Origin: an uncultured Polaribacter sp.
GTDB taxonomy: Bacteria > Bacteroidota > Bacteroidia > Flavobacteriales > Flavobacteriaceae
Direction: 5' to 3'
NCBI GenBank assembly: GCA_947497755.1
Contig: CANMHT010000001.1
Coordinates: 248,001-312,000 of the forward strand
Length of the DNA stretch: 64,000 nt
The notes beneath the pieces are model-generated. The model worked only from the letters and a program-made list of their open reading frames with translations. It searched no databases and was not told the origin of the DNA. A program made the position numbers and the translations under genes. The first letter of the stretch is position 1. Each line of letters starts with the position of its first letter. Below, one piece after another: positions 45,178-54,699 of this stretch.

Positions 45178-45996
45178 TTACAAGCTTACAACTACCTGAT
45201 TATCAATAGAAATTAATTTGGATTTCATTTCTTTAGGAAGCACTTGGCACATTAGTTTGGCTTCTTTAATAAAATGACTTTGATCAGCATAACCAGCATT
45301 ATATGCTATTTGGGTTAATGAAAGTTCTGGGTTATTAGTAATGGCATCAATAGCATTTCTTATTTTTAATATACGAATGTATTGCTTGGGAGTAACTCCA
45401 AAATAACTCATAAAGAGTTGATACATTTTTCGTTCACTACATTTGGTATAAACAAGTAATTCTTTTACTGTAAGTTTTGCTTTTTTCTGATTGATAAATT
45501 GAATGGCTAGTTGCAAATTATTTTCAGTAAAAGGCTTGAGTTTTGTAATTAGTAATTTTTCAATGGCAATTGCACGTTTATGTAAATCTACTTCTTTAAA
45601 AATATCTTGAATTACCTGTAATTCTTCGTTAGAGAATAGGGCAGAAGCAAAGTTGTTATCAATAATTTCTGGCATACTTGGCACATCGAAAAAATGAAAA
45701 TAACCATTCGGATGAAAATCGATACAAATTTCATCCCAATCTGGACCTACTTGAAATTCTCTTGGAGTATTATAGAGTCCTGTTGTGTATAAAAAAACAG
45801 CATCTTTATTGGTTTGGCTAATAAAGGTATGATTGTTTTGTAGTAAGCCGTTTCCATTAGAAATTCCTAAACAGATATTGGTGTTAGGGTATGAGGTAAC
45901 TGTAGCTTGTATATTGGTTGGATTTTGGTTAAATAAAATGTATTGAATATAGGGTTTAAGAATAGGAGATTGAACGTTATATACTTGTGATTTCAT
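45178..45996 (-). CDS. AraC-family transcriptional regulator
   Basis: 272 residues. N-terminal ~150 residues form a ligand-type domain (cupin-like, DUF6597 type: PILKPYIQYILFNQNP). C-terminal double HTH: LTVKELLVYTKCSERKMYQLFMSYFGVTPKQYIRILKIRNAI, then LSLTQIAYNAGYADQSHFIKEAKLM. It sits in front of the S41 and TlpA-DUF3738 genes, about 107 bases upstream, and might control them. The effector is unknown. Confidence 0.92.
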   Translation of the reverse strand: MKSQVYNVQSPILKPYIQYILFNQNPTNIQATVTSYPNTNICLGISNGNGLLQNNHTFISQTNKDAVFLYTTGLYNTPREFQVGPDWDEICIDFHPNGYFHFFDVPSMPEIIDNNFASALFSNEELQVIQDIFKEVDLHKRAIAIEKLLITKLKPFTENNLQLAIQFINQKKAKLTVKELLVYTKCSERKMYQLFMSYFGVTPKQYIRILKIRNAIDAITNNPELSLTQIAYNAGYADQSHFIKEAKLMCQVLPKEMKSKLISIDNQVVVSL

Positions 45997-46096
45997 TTAG
46001 GGGTTTTAGTAAAACACCTTGCTATATTGCATCTATTAATATTGATGTATCAGGATATAGTAAGGGTTATAATTTTCATAAATATAGTATAAAAAC

Positions 46097-46130
46097 AAAA
46101 AAACTCGTTTACATTGAAACGAGTTTTTTT
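46097..46130. terminator. Terminator before the DUF4369 gene end
   Basis: A 14-bp stem (AAAAAACTCGTTT with its complement) and six-base loop, with A/T runs on both sides; lies 21 bases past the DUF4369 stop on the minus strand. Confidence 0.75.
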
Positions 46131-46150
46131 ATTGTTATGTGTTGTGAAAC

Positions 46151-46861
46151 TTACTTCGCTGTTTCTGTCTTTTTTATTTCAGCAATAAACTTAGTTAATT
46201 TTTTACCGTAAATAGAGTTCTTTACATCGCTAGATAATGAATTGTTAATTGAATCTAGCCATTTAACATTGGCATTTACTAACTCTGTTAAAGCTAAATA
46301 TGGAGCCACATGATTGTCTTTGTTGTTAATGGCAAAATTGATCGTTGTTAAATAACGTCTTCTCAATAAAGATTCGTGTAATTTATCTACAATTGCAACA
46401 GAGTCTTTATTGTTGTTCTTTTGAGCTAAGAATTTTAATTTGATCAACTCTAAATTTCTGTTGTTAAATCGTCTTGCTATTTTAGTATAGTTATTTAAAA
46501 TGTCTTGGTTTTTAGAACCTTTAATTTCTGGATTTAAACCAAATTTAGAAACATCATCATTAATTGTAATTGTTCCTTTATCAGCAAAGAAAGTGATGTA
46601 CTTATTAGTAGTGTTTCCATCAAAAGTTAAATAATACATTTCTGACTCAGAGATATTTGTTGCTAAAGAAAACTGATCGTTTCCTAAAACATTTACAGAA
46701 TCTACTGTTTTTAAGATGGTATCTTTTTCTATTTTCTGTAAGTATAATTTTCCTTTTTTTAAGCCTTTAATTTGCCCATTAACAAGCATATTTCCTTCTT
46801 TCTTCGGAGCAGAACAAGCTGCCATCAATATTCCTAAGCTTATAACAAGTACTTTTTTCAT
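46151..46861 (-). CDS. DUF4369-containing lipoprotein
   Basis: 236 residues. Lipobox LMAAC with Cys at 16. The mature start NMLVNGQIKGLKKGKLYLQKIEKDTILKTVDSVNVLGNDQFSLATN is a DUF4369 beta domain, usually found N-terminal to thioredoxin domains in Bacteroidota; here the thioredoxin part is missing and a helical tail follows (NLELIKLKFLAQKNNNKDSV). It may be a binding partner of redox proteins. Followed by a terminator. Confidence 0.82.
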   Translation of the reverse strand: MKKVLVISLGILMAACSAPKKEGNMLVNGQIKGLKKGKLYLQKIEKDTILKTVDSVNVLGNDQFSLATNISESEMYYLTFDGNTTNKYITFFADKGTITINDDVSKFGLNPEIKGSKNQDILNNYTKIARRFNNRNLELIKLKFLAQKNNNKDSVAIVDKLHESLLRRRYLTTINFAINNKDNHVAPYLALTELVNANVKWLDSINNSLSSDVKNSIYGKKLTKFIAEIKKTETAK

Positions 46862-47021
46862 CTATTCTTAATTTCATCACCTTTTATCAGTTGTAATTAG
46901 AACTGTATGTAAAGGTTTGGGTTAGTTAACTGTCCAATACGGACTTCTGTTTTATCTATGATTTTTGTGTTTGCAAATATGCGTAATTCTATTCGTTTTT
47001 AATAATGATTTTAAGAAAAGC

Positions 47022-48416
47022 TTAGCTTACCCATTTCATCATCAAAGCACAAGCAAAAGCGCCATAAGTTCCTAAAGCATATCCTAATACAGCCAATAAA
47101 ACACCAACAGGTGCTAATGATGGATGAAATGCTCCAGCTACAACTGGAGCAGATGCTGCTCCTCCAATATTCGCTTTAGATCCTACAGCTAAGAAGAAAT
47201 AAGGTGCTTTAATAATTTTTGCTACTAAAAATAATAAACCTACATGGAAAATCATCCAAACAAAACCAATTGCAAATAAACTTAGATTTTCTACAATAGC
47301 ATTTAGGTTCATTTTCATTCCGATAGAAGCTACTAAGATGTAAATAAAAACAGTTCCTATTTTAGAAGCTCCTGCACCTTCATAACTTTTAATTTTGGTA
47401 AATGATAAAACAATTCCAATAGTAGTTGCAGTAATAATTAGCCAAAAGAAAGAACTACCTAGTCCAAAATCTACTAAAGCAGGAACGTTATCTGCAATAT
47501 ATCCACCTAAATTATCTCCTACTAAATGTCCAATAGAAGTTACTCCAAAAGCAATTCCCATTAAAATAATTAAGTCATTAAAAGACGGAATTCTGGCAGT
47601 TTCTAAAGTAAACTTTTCCATTTTATTTTGAAGGTTGGTTATAGAAGAATTATCTGCTTTAAGCCATTTATCAACTTTGTTAGATTTTGCAACTCCTAAT
47701 AATAAGAATGCCATCCAAACTTCTGCAACCAATACATCCACTACAGCCATAATGCTAAACAAACTATCTCCAACTTCCCATTGTTCTTTCATGGCCAATT
47801 GGTTAGCACCTCCACCAATCCAGCTACCTGCAACAGTAGATAAACCTTTCCATAATTCAGTACCTTCTACTTGTACTAAGATATCTGGAGCAACATAATT
47901 AAAGAATAAGATTGCTATTGGTCCACCAATCATTACTCCAATAGTGGCTGTTAAAAACATGATTAATGCTTTTGGGCCAAGTTTAAAAACGCCTTTTAAA
48001 TCGATACTTAAAGTAAGTAATACTAAAGAGGCAGGTAATAAAAAACGAGAAGAGACGTAGTATAATTTACTACCGCCAACAAACTGTTTATAATCACTAG
48101 ATTTTATATTGTTTTCAGAAATATAGGCTTTTAGGGTTTCTAAGTTGGTTACACCATCTAAGTTACCGTATAAACTACTTAAATGTTTTATCGTTTCAGA
48201 AACATCAATCCATTTGTCGGCAATTAAACCCAACGAACTAAAAATGGAAGGAACAAAATAACATAATAATAACGCAGGAACAATTCCATAGAATTTTTTA
48301 AAAGATTCTAATTTAGAAGTGTAAAAAATTAAGGCTAAAATGACACATAAAATACCAAAAATGGTTGTGTCTCCCGCAAATAGAGGAATGTCATTGTTGA
48401 TTTCTGAAATACTCAT
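47022..48416 (-). CDS. DUF819 family (YjcL-like) membrane protein
   Basis: 464 residues with about 11-12 membrane helices (TIFGILCVILALIFY, IVPALLLCYFVPSIF, ALIMFLTATIGVMIGGPIAILFF) and a Gly-rich GSWIGGGANQLAM loop. The family is DUF819, possibly transporters, of unknown substrate. A second Gly/Ala block (GSKANIGGAASAPVVAGAF) near the C-terminus mirrors the first, suggesting an inverted-repeat transporter fold. It follows the DUF2490 gene 30 bases downstream, likely co-transcribed. Confidence 0.9.
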   Translation of the reverse strand: MSISEINNDIPLFAGDTTIFGILCVILALIFYTSKLESFKKFYGIVPALLLCYFVPSIFSSLGLIADKWIDVSETIKHLSSLYGNLDGVTNLETLKAYISENNIKSSDYKQFVGGSKLYYVSSRFLLPASLVLLTLSIDLKGVFKLGPKALIMFLTATIGVMIGGPIAILFFNYVAPDILVQVEGTELWKGLSTVAGSWIGGGANQLAMKEQWEVGDSLFSIMAVVDVLVAEVWMAFLLLGVAKSNKVDKWLKADNSSITNLQNKMEKFTLETARIPSFNDLIILMGIAFGVTSIGHLVGDNLGGYIADNVPALVDFGLGSSFFWLIITATTIGIVLSFTKIKSYEGAGASKIGTVFIYILVASIGMKMNLNAIVENLSLFAIGFVWMIFHVGLLFLVAKIIKAPYFFLAVGSKANIGGAASAPVVAGAFHPSLAPVGVLLAVLGYALGTYGAFACALMMKWVS

Positions 48417-48446
48417 ATATTTTGATTTTTTGCTAAGGTAATAGAA

Positions 48447-49106
48447 TTATTTCTTTTTTGTATGATCTGTAGAAATGCTGATTCCTGCTAAAATTCTATT
48501 AAAGTTACTACCTCCGTTTAAAGAAATATTATGATATCCTAATTGTAATTTTACCGTATTAGATAATTTGTGTTTTACACCAATTCCAAACCAGTTTTGA
48601 GAATAGGTATCTCCTTTAAAATTTAAAAATACTTCGTCATACACATAAGCAGATAACTTTTCTGTGATTGGATGATTGATTCCTATTTGGTATCTAAACC
48701 AATGACGAGTATCATTAGAGAAGAAACGTTGCTCGAATCTAAATCTATGTGCAATTCCAAATTTTGAATGCTTGTAGTTAATATTAAAATCTTCTACCAA
48801 TCGGTGTTCGCTAACATCACCACCATCAACGTCATAGGTTGCATCGGTACTAAAAAAGGCATAGCCTAAATAAGCGCTAAAAGTTTTATTAATCTTGTAG
48901 TTTGCTCCAGCACGTAACATTAATTGCTGTAAATCACTTGCAACATCAAAAAAGCGAAATTGTGCTTGAGTTTTTAAACTTACTTTGTCAGAAAGTTTGT
49001 GTGATCCGCCATAAGCGTACCAAAGACCTAATTCATTTTCTGGATTGGTTTGAGCAATACTATTTATTGATAAAAGTATTGTACAGGCAATAATTAATTT
49101 TCTCAT
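48447..49106 (-). CDS. DUF2490 family outer-membrane protein
   Basis: 219 residues. Signal peptide to SIAQT; the mature protein is a small beta-barrel of the DUF2490 family (ELGLWYAYGGSHKLSDKVSLKTQAQFRFFD, YLGYAFFSTDATYD, RFRFEQRFF). The ATG at 49106 gives the signal peptide; an upstream start adds six residues. Located upstream of DUF819; an outer-membrane porin paired with an inner-membrane carrier would fit but is speculation. Confidence 0.85.
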   Translation of the reverse strand: MRKLIIACTILLSINSIAQTNPENELGLWYAYGGSHKLSDKVSLKTQAQFRFFDVASDLQQLMLRAGANYKINKTFSAYLGYAFFSTDATYDVDGGDVSEHRLVEDFNINYKHSKFGIAHRFRFEQRFFSNDTRHWFRYQIGINHPITEKLSAYVYDEVFLNFKGDTYSQNWFGIGVKHKLSNTVKLQLGYHNISLNGGSNFNRILAGISISTDHTKKK

Positions 49107-49128
49107 TATTTTTGGTTTAGACAAATTA

Positions 49129-49155
49129 AAATCTCCTACGCATGGTAGGAGATTT
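49129..49155 (-). terminator. Hairpin after the sortilin-like gene
   Basis: A 10-bp perfect stem (49129-49138 with 49146-49155), seven-base loop, about 105 bases past the gene stop. The T-run on the minus strand is weak. Confidence 0.5.
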
Positions 49156-49259
49156 GTTAAAAGATGATATAATACTCATCTATTTTTTAATATTTTCTTA
49201 CTTACAGTTTTCTTATAAATATAAAATCTGTGTTATCCCATTTTGGGTTTTCAAATATA

Positions 49260-52200
49260 TTAATTTAAGTTGAAATTCTTTACTTCTTTAAAATCAGAAA
49301 TTTTAATAGTATCAACACTATCTTTATAAGCTTTCCAATCTTTATTAAAGAAGTTGTTAGAAGCTTTTAATGCTTCTTTTAATGCATCTCTAAAATTATT
49401 GATTAGCTCCGTTTCTGTTTTTGTGATTTTTCCATAACGAGAACCCAAATACCTTCTGGCAACTCCTAAACGTTGGTATACAGTTACCTCAGGGTTTCTA
49501 GTAATACCTTGTCTTCTGTCAATCTTACCTAAATAAGTACTGATTAATTTCTCGATGTCTTTGCTTATCTTTTTAGAAGCTTTAATTTGATCTTTGTATT
49601 TCTTCTTATGAGCTTTTGCTAATTTCTTAGCCATTGTATTTGCTGTATTTTTACTTTCTACTAATTGTTTAACAACATCGGCAATCGTTTTCATATTTGA
49701 TTCCAATTGCTTGCTCATAGTATAACGAGAAGAAAGGTTTGCTTTAGAATAGTTACGTCTAGGGTCAAATTCAACTTTAATCATTTGCTCTGAAGTCACA
49801 TTACCAAAGCTCATTTTTAATTTATAAGTACCTGGTAGCACTCTAACTCCGACAGGTTCTCTTCTAGATTTTCTAATTCTTCTAGAAGGTCTATCAACTC
49901 CTTTTTCATATAAATACCAACGCATTGTATGCACACCATTTTTCTTTGGAGCTCTTTGTTTAAGTGTTCTAATTAAACGAGTACCATCATAAATTTCTAA
50001 TTTGATAGAATCCCATTTTACGGTAGACTTTTCGGCAGCTTTTTTCTGTAGCTCTTTTTTCGCTTTCTTTCTAGATTTTCTTTTTGATTTTTTCTGAGCT
50101 ACAGGCTTTTTCTTTTCTGGTTTATTAATATAAAACCTGATTGGAGCTCCACCTCTTCTGTTTTCTCCTTGATATAAAGCATCAGCGCCAAAACGACTTC
50201 CTGTTGGTTGAATGTAAGAAGCTTGATAAGCTACTGGTGGTTCAAATAAAGTTAATTTTGAAGCAAAATTAGATGGACTTTTAGCCAATTCTCTTAACGG
50301 TCTAATATCATCTAAAACCCATGCAGCTCTACCAAAAGTACCAATGATTAAATCGTGCTCTCTTGGGTGAATCACTAAATCTTTTACAGAAACTGTTGGG
50401 AATCCGTTAGTCCATTTCGTCCATTTTTTACCAGCATTTAAAGAAACATATAATCCATCGTCAGTTCCTAAGAACAAAAGGTTTGGATTTTCGATATCCT
50501 CAACAATACTCAATGTATAACTTTTTACATCATTAGCATCTACAATACGCTCCCATGTTTTACCATAATCTTTCGTTCTGTATGCATAAGGAGTATAGTT
50601 AAAACGTCTGTAATCGTTGGCAATTAATAAGGCTTCTCCTTTATTTTTGTTTGATGCTTTTATTTGTGCAATCCAACTTCCTTTTGGCAATCCTTTTAAG
50701 TTTTTAGAAACATTTGTCCAAGTGGCACCTCCGTTTCTTGTTACTTGTACATTACCATCATCAGTACCAATCCAAAGCATGTCTTTTTCTAATGGAGAAG
50801 GTTCTATAACCAAAATAGTAGTATGGTTTTCTGCTCCAGTAGCATCCATGGTTAAACCACCACTTTCAGATTGTTTTTGTTTGTTAGGATCATTGGTTGT
50901 TAAATCTGGAGAAATAACATTCCAAGTGGTTCCTTTGTCAGTACTTTTATGTACAAACTGACTTCCGAAATATACAGTTGCATTGTCAAATGGATCTTGT
51001 CCAATAGCACTGTTCCAGTTAAAACGTAATTTAACTTTTGGATCTGGATGTGTTGGCTGAATAGAGTAGCTGTATCCTGTATGTCTATCATATCTAGAAA
51101 CATATCCTTGTTGACTCATTGCGTATCCATAACGAGAATCATCTTTGTCTGGAACTACATCAAAACCATCTCCAAAAGCAAGTTCTTGCCAGTAAGAATT
51201 TCTAATTCCTTGTGCTTTCCATACATAAGCAGGACCACCCCAAGAACCATTATCTTGCATACCACCGTATACATTATAAGGGAAATCATTATCTACATTG
51301 ATATGATAAAACTGAGCAACAGGTAAGTTTCCAATAAAACGCCAAGTTTTTCCTTTGTCTTTGGTAATATTTAAACCTCCATCATTACCATCTATCATAA
51401 AAGATCCATTCTTTGGATGAATCCACCACGCATGATGATCTGGATGTACCCCGTTGTTAACTCCATAAGCAGGCATTAACTGACGGAAGCTTTTACCACC
51501 ATCATCAGATACGTTTACATAAGTAAATACAGAATACAATCTGTTTTCATTTTGTGGGTCTACATAAATTTCTGAGTAGTAGAAAGGTCTATTTCCAATG
51601 CCAGGTTTGTCATTTATTTTACGCCATTTAAATCCTCCGTCGACACTTTTGTACAATGCATTCTTTTTTGCTTCTACTAAAGCATAAATGGTATTTGGGT
51701 TGCTTCTAGAAATGGCAACACCAATTCTACCTAACTCTCCTTTAGGAAATCCTTCTTTAGCGGTAATTTTCTTCCAGTTTTCACCACCATCATGTGTAAT
51801 GTACATTCCACTTCCTTTTCCTCCAGATTTAAAAAACCAAGGTTCTCTTTTGTGTTCCCACATTGCGGCAATTAATTTGTTTGGATTTGATGGATCCATT
51901 ACCAAATCTGCTGCTCCAGTTTTGTTATTGTTGAATAAGATTTTTTTCCATGTTTTTCCTCCATCTGTAGTTTTGTAAACACCACGTTCTGGATGTTCTC
52001 CCCAAGGAGAACCAATAGCAGCAGCATAAACAATATTGGGGTTTGTTGGATCAATAATAACACGATGAATATGACGTGTTTTTTCTAAGCCCATTAGTTT
52101 CCATGTTTTACCTGCATCTAAAGACTTATAGATTCCGTAACCTCCATTTAAACTATTTCTAGGATTTCCTTCTCCGGTTCCAACCCAAATTACACTTGGA

Positions 52201-52487
52201 TTTGATTGTTGAACAGCAACTGCTCCGATAGAGGCCGTTGCTTCGTTGTCAAAAATAGGTTTCCAAGTAATTCCAGCAGAAGTAGATTTCCATAATCCAC
52301 CAGAAGCGGTACCAGCATACATAATGTTAGTATCAGATAGTACTACATCTATTGAAGTAACACGACCACTCATTCCACCAGGACCAATATTTCTTGGTTT
52401 CATGTTCTTTACTAAGTCCATAGAAAACTCTTGCGAAAACAAGATGGTGGCACTTAGTAGAAAAATTATTGAGAGTAATTTTTTCAT
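49260..52487 (-). CDS. Large secreted BNR/WD40-like repeat protein (sortilin/VPS10-like, annotated 'glycosyl hydrolase')
   Basis: 1075 residues. Signal peptide to LFSQE. The first ~750 residues hold repeated beta-propeller blades with the Asp-box S-x-D-x-G-x-T-W (SLDAGKTWKLMG, TTDGGKTWKKI, THDGGENWKKI, SVDGGFKWRKI, TKDKGKTWRFI, STDKGTTWNVI), as in sortilin-type ten-bladed propellers. A Lys/Arg-rich segment (KKKPVAQKKSKRKSRKK) is followed by a C-terminal beta then helical part. The family is common in Bacteroidota; no hydrolase active site can be confirmed. Stand-alone gene. Confidence 0.88.
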   Translation of the reverse strand: MKKLLSIIFLLSATILFSQEFSMDLVKNMKPRNIGPGGMSGRVTSIDVVLSDTNIMYAGTASGGLWKSTSAGITWKPIFDNEATASIGAVAVQQSNPSVIWVGTGEGNPRNSLNGGYGIYKSLDAGKTWKLMGLEKTRHIHRVIIDPTNPNIVYAAAIGSPWGEHPERGVYKTTDGGKTWKKILFNNNKTGAADLVMDPSNPNKLIAAMWEHKREPWFFKSGGKGSGMYITHDGGENWKKITAKEGFPKGELGRIGVAISRSNPNTIYALVEAKKNALYKSVDGGFKWRKINDKPGIGNRPFYYSEIYVDPQNENRLYSVFTYVNVSDDGGKSFRQLMPAYGVNNGVHPDHHAWWIHPKNGSFMIDGNDGGLNITKDKGKTWRFIGNLPVAQFYHINVDNDFPYNVYGGMQDNGSWGGPAYVWKAQGIRNSYWQELAFGDGFDVVPDKDDSRYGYAMSQQGYVSRYDRHTGYSYSIQPTHPDPKVKLRFNWNSAIGQDPFDNATVYFGSQFVHKSTDKGTTWNVISPDLTTNDPNKQKQSESGGLTMDATGAENHTTILVIEPSPLEKDMLWIGTDDGNVQVTRNGGATWTNVSKNLKGLPKGSWIAQIKASNKNKGEALLIANDYRRFNYTPYAYRTKDYGKTWERIVDANDVKSYTLSIVEDIENPNLLFLGTDDGLYVSLNAGKKWTKWTNGFPTVSVKDLVIHPREHDLIIGTFGRAAWVLDDIRPLRELAKSPSNFASKLTLFEPPVAYQASYIQPTGSRFGADALYQGENRRGGAPIRFYINKPEKKKPVAQKKSKRKSRKKAKKELQKKAAEKSTVKWDSIKLEIYDGTRLIRTLKQRAPKKNGVHTMRWYLYEKGVDRPSRRIRKSRREPVGVRVLPGTYKLKMSFGNVTSEQMIKVEFDPRRNYSKANLSSRYTMSKQLESNMKTIADVVKQLVESKNTANTMAKKLAKAHKKKYKDQIKASKKISKDIEKLISTYLGKIDRRQGITRNPEVTVYQRLGVARRYLGSRYGKITKTETELINNFRDALKEALKASNNFFNKDWKAYKDSVDTIKISDFKEVKNFNLN

Positions 52488-52566
52488 AATAAATTGATTA
52501 GTTATTTGGCGTTTGAAGTTACAAAATCTAAAAAAGATAAAACTCTTAAAAATATGTTAAGAAAAA

Positions 52567-52597
52567 GAAAAGCGAAGAATCTTATTCTTCGCTTTTC
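52567..52597. terminator. Terminator at the end of the SPFH-Arc operon
   Basis: A 14-bp perfect stem (52567-52580 with 52584-52597), three-base loop. It overlaps the last codons of the Arc-like gene (stop at 52582) and is A/T-flanked. Confidence 0.75.
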
Positions 52598-52749
52598 TTT
52601 TTTGGTTCTCTTTTGGCTTCTTTAAGGCTCTGCATAAGCATCCATTCAATCTGACCATTGGTAGATCGAAACTCATCTGAAGCCCATTTTTCAATAGCTT
52701 TAATCATGTCTTCATTAATCCGTAAAGCAAAAGCTTTCTTTTTAGCCAT
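52582..52749 (-). CDS. Arc-family ribbon-helix-helix DNA-binding protein
   Basis: A 55-residue protein: MAKKKAFALRINEDMIKAIE gives the ribbon and first helix, then NGQIEWMLMQSLKEA the second. This is the Arc/MetJ-like ribbon-helix-helix fold, closest to the small Arc proteins often found beside SPFH genes. It starts 4 bases after the hydrolase stop and closes the operon that begins with the SPFH gene at 55560. It may regulate that operon. The stop codon lies in the terminator stem. Confidence 0.85.
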   Translation of the reverse strand: MAKKKAFALRINEDMIKAIEKWASDEFRSTNGQIEWMLMQSLKEAKREPKKKSEE

Positions 52750-52752
52750 TTC

Positions 52753-53685
52753 TTATTTTTTTATAAAGCCTACAATAGTAGTAATTAATTCTTTTGATAA
52801 TGCATAATCTGGCGAATAATATGATTTCATATTATCAGCATCTTTTTCAATATGTTTTAAAACATGGTTCATGTTATTTATAATTACCAAAGAAGCATTT
52901 GGTTTTGCTTGGTGTAGTAATTTAGCATCTTCAGTTTTTACCTGAATGTCTTTTGTTCCATTAATTAATAACGTAGGAATTGTTACTTTTTTAATTTCAT
53001 TTACAGGATTGTATTTTGCCCAACTCGCAATAAAAGGTAGATTTTGCTTTGAGAAAATACTCGCCAAAAAAGGATTTACTTGTGCTATTTTACCCGTTTC
53101 TGAAAGTTCTTTAAAATGTGCTTTAGCAATTTCTCCTAAAGCTGAATTTTGCTTAGAAATTTGAGCAATCATTGTTTTATCAATGGTGTTGCCAGGGCCA
53201 GCAATAGAAATATATTTAGCAATATCTTCTAAAGCAAGCATTGCTGTTAATGATCCTTGGCTATGACCAATTAAGATAATTTGATTAAAACGAGTATCGT
53301 TTTTAAAATGTGCAACTACTTTTTTTACATCGTTCACCAAATCCTCATAAAGGATGCCCTTTAAGAACTTAAAATTTTTAGCATTGGCTGTTCGTTTGTC
53401 ATAGCTAAAAAATGAAATATTTTCTTTATTCAGCGCATCTCTAAACTGTTTGATATAATTGCCTTTAATTAAACTTCCTTGATTTCCATTTCTGTCTACA
53501 TTTCCAGAACCGTGTACCCAAATAACTAAGGGATTTTGGGTTGTGGTATAGGTTAAAGTCCCTGGAAGCTCAATAGAATCATTTTTAATCAACACCTCTT
53601 CTGATGTGATATTTTGTGCTAGCGTAATTGCTGTAAACAGAAGGAATATATATGTTAATTGACGTTTCATTTTTTTAGCTTTCAT
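52753..53685 (-). CDS. Exported alpha/beta hydrolase
   Basis: 310 residues. A basic start and hydrophobic core (LTYIFLLFTAITLAQ) form a signal peptide. The hydrolase fold shows VWVHGSG (oxyanion loop), nucleophile Ser in LIGHSQGS, acid region LLINGTKDIQVK and His in NMNHVLKH. The preferred start is 53685, overlapping the previous gene by 11 bases; ATG at 53670 is equally possible. Substrate unknown; acts in the periplasm. Confidence 0.88.
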   Translation of the reverse strand: MKAKKMKRQLTYIFLLFTAITLAQNITSEEVLIKNDSIELPGTLTYTTTQNPLVIWVHGSGNVDRNGNQGSLIKGNYIKQFRDALNKENISFFSYDKRTANAKNFKFLKGILYEDLVNDVKKVVAHFKNDTRFNQIILIGHSQGSLTAMLALEDIAKYISIAGPGNTIDKTMIAQISKQNSALGEIAKAHFKELSETGKIAQVNPFLASIFSKQNLPFIASWAKYNPVNEIKKVTIPTLLINGTKDIQVKTEDAKLLHQAKPNASLVIINNMNHVLKHIEKDADNMKSYYSPDYALSKELITTIVGFIKK

Positions 53686-54172
53686 CTGTTGTGAGTTTAT
53701 GATTGTAGTTTTTTAAAACAATTGCTGCTTCTTGTTCTTTTTGAGTTCCAATCAAAAAAGACTCTCCATTTTTATATTCTATTTTAATACCAATATTTCC
53801 TTTTACACTATAACTGTTACTTTTAATTCCCCAGCCACCATAATGCTGAATAGGTTTGTACTTTATAGTAGTTATATTTTTTATGGTTGCCCATCTTTTT
53901 GTTTTCCAGCTTAATTGAATAGGAAAAAAATAATAATGAATTCCTATTTCGTCTATTCTGGTTTTTAATTTCAGTTTAAAGAAAAAAGCAACAAAAAGTA
54001 GCATAAACACAAGAAAAATAATCAGTCCAACATCAGACATTGGATTGTTTCCAAAAGGAATTTTAAAAACAATCTGTTGTACAATTCCGTAAATAGGAAT
54101 GATAGCCAAACAACTGACTAAAATCCATATCCACCATTGTGTAAATCGCTGTTCTTCTTTAAAAACTTTCAT
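53675..54172 (-). CDS. Two-helix membrane protein with PH-like domain
   Basis: 165 residues. Two helices (WIWILVSCLAIIPIYGIV and VGLIIFLVFMLLFVAFFF) are followed by a bacterial PH-type domain (LKTRIDEIGIHYYFFPIQLSWKTKRWATIKNI, GIKIEYKNGESFLIGTQKEQEAAIVL). Such proteins occur near SPFH genes. Its ATG overlaps the DUF4177 stop by one base, and its end overlaps the hydrolase start; it is in the operon. Confidence 0.82.
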   Translation of the reverse strand: MKVFKEEQRFTQWWIWILVSCLAIIPIYGIVQQIVFKIPFGNNPMSDVGLIIFLVFMLLFVAFFFKLKLKTRIDEIGIHYYFFPIQLSWKTKRWATIKNITTIKYKPIQHYGGWGIKSNSYSVKGNIGIKIEYKNGESFLIGTQKEQEAAIVLKNYNHKLTTDES

Positions 54173-54330
54173 TATCTATTTTTATTTCGTTCAAAAACTA
54201 TACTAGACCAACCTTGTCCAACATGGTTAACAACCCAGCCTTCTCTAGCATACTGATTTAGTATGTCTTGAAAAGTCTCAGCTCTATTCATAAAACCTAA
54301 TTTAGGTACGACTACTTTATATTCTTTCAT
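54172..54330 (-). CDS. DUF4177-like small protein
   Basis: 52 residues: MKEYKVVVPKLGFMNRAETFQDILNQYAREGWVVNHVGQGWSSIVFERNK. The EGW...V..G......FER pattern is that of the DUF4177 family. The ATG at 54330 is chosen because the conserved part begins there. It overlaps the glycine-zipper gene by 14 bases and the PH-like gene by one. Function unknown. Confidence 0.85.
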   Translation of the reverse strand: MKEYKVVVPKLGFMNRAETFQDILNQYAREGWVVNHVGQGWSSIVFERNKNR

Positions 54331-54508
54331 TGTTATTTTTTGTTTTTTTAGTTGTTGTAAATGCAAGTGCAACACCAATAGCTGTACCAGCACCAGATCC
54401 TATAGAAATTCCTATAGCAATATTGTTAAAAACAACACCATAAATTACTCCTAAACTTGAACCTATTGCAGAACCAATTGCTATGTATAATAGTTGTTTT
54501 TGATGCAT
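54317..54508 (-). CDS. Glycine-zipper-like small membrane protein
   Basis: 63 residues with two hydrophobic Gly-rich stretches: YIAIGSAIGSSLGVIYGVVF and GISIGSGAGTAIGVALAF, regular small-residue spacing of helix packing. The C-terminus is Lys/Asn-rich. It lies in the SPFH operon, overlapping the next gene. Function unknown. Confidence 0.75.
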   Translation of the reverse strand: MHQKQLLYIAIGSAIGSSLGVIYGVVFNNIAIGISIGSGAGTAIGVALAFTTTKKTKNNNERI

Positions 54509-54516
54509 CTGTAATT

Positions 54517-54618
54517 TTATTGATTAGATAGGATTAATACTCCTAAACTTATTGTAGCAATAAACACTACAAAAAGAATAAATGCCGTTCTTTTATTTTT
54601 AATTTGAAAACCTAACAT
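54517..54618 (-). CDS. Tiny single-pass membrane protein (33 aa)
   Basis: An ATG-to-TAA frame of 33 residues, MLGFQIKNKR then FILFVVFIATISLGVLIL. A basic start and one membrane helix give a good small-protein pattern. It lies 8 bases from the next gene and 2 from the previous frame in the operon. Its reality rests on packing and composition, not homology. Confidence 0.6.
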   Translation of the reverse strand: MLGFQIKNKRTAFILFVVFIATISLGVLILSNQ

Positions 54619-54620
54619 TT

Positions 54621-54698
54621 TTACTTGATTAGATATAAAATTAATACCACACTAACTTGTAAAACAAATAGGATCATTTTTAAAATAATGGATATCAT
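54621..54698 (-). CDS. Tiny single-pass membrane protein (25 aa)
   Basis: A frame of 25 residues (MISIILKMILFVLQVSVVLILYLIK) filling the gap between the SPFH stop (54700) and the 33-residue frame, with one- and two-base gaps. It is almost entirely hydrophobic with Lys at both ends. It may be a small protein or a chance reading; the exact fit into the gap supports the former. Confidence 0.45.
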   Translation of the reverse strand: MISIILKMILFVLQVSVVLILYLIK

Positions 54699-54699
54699 T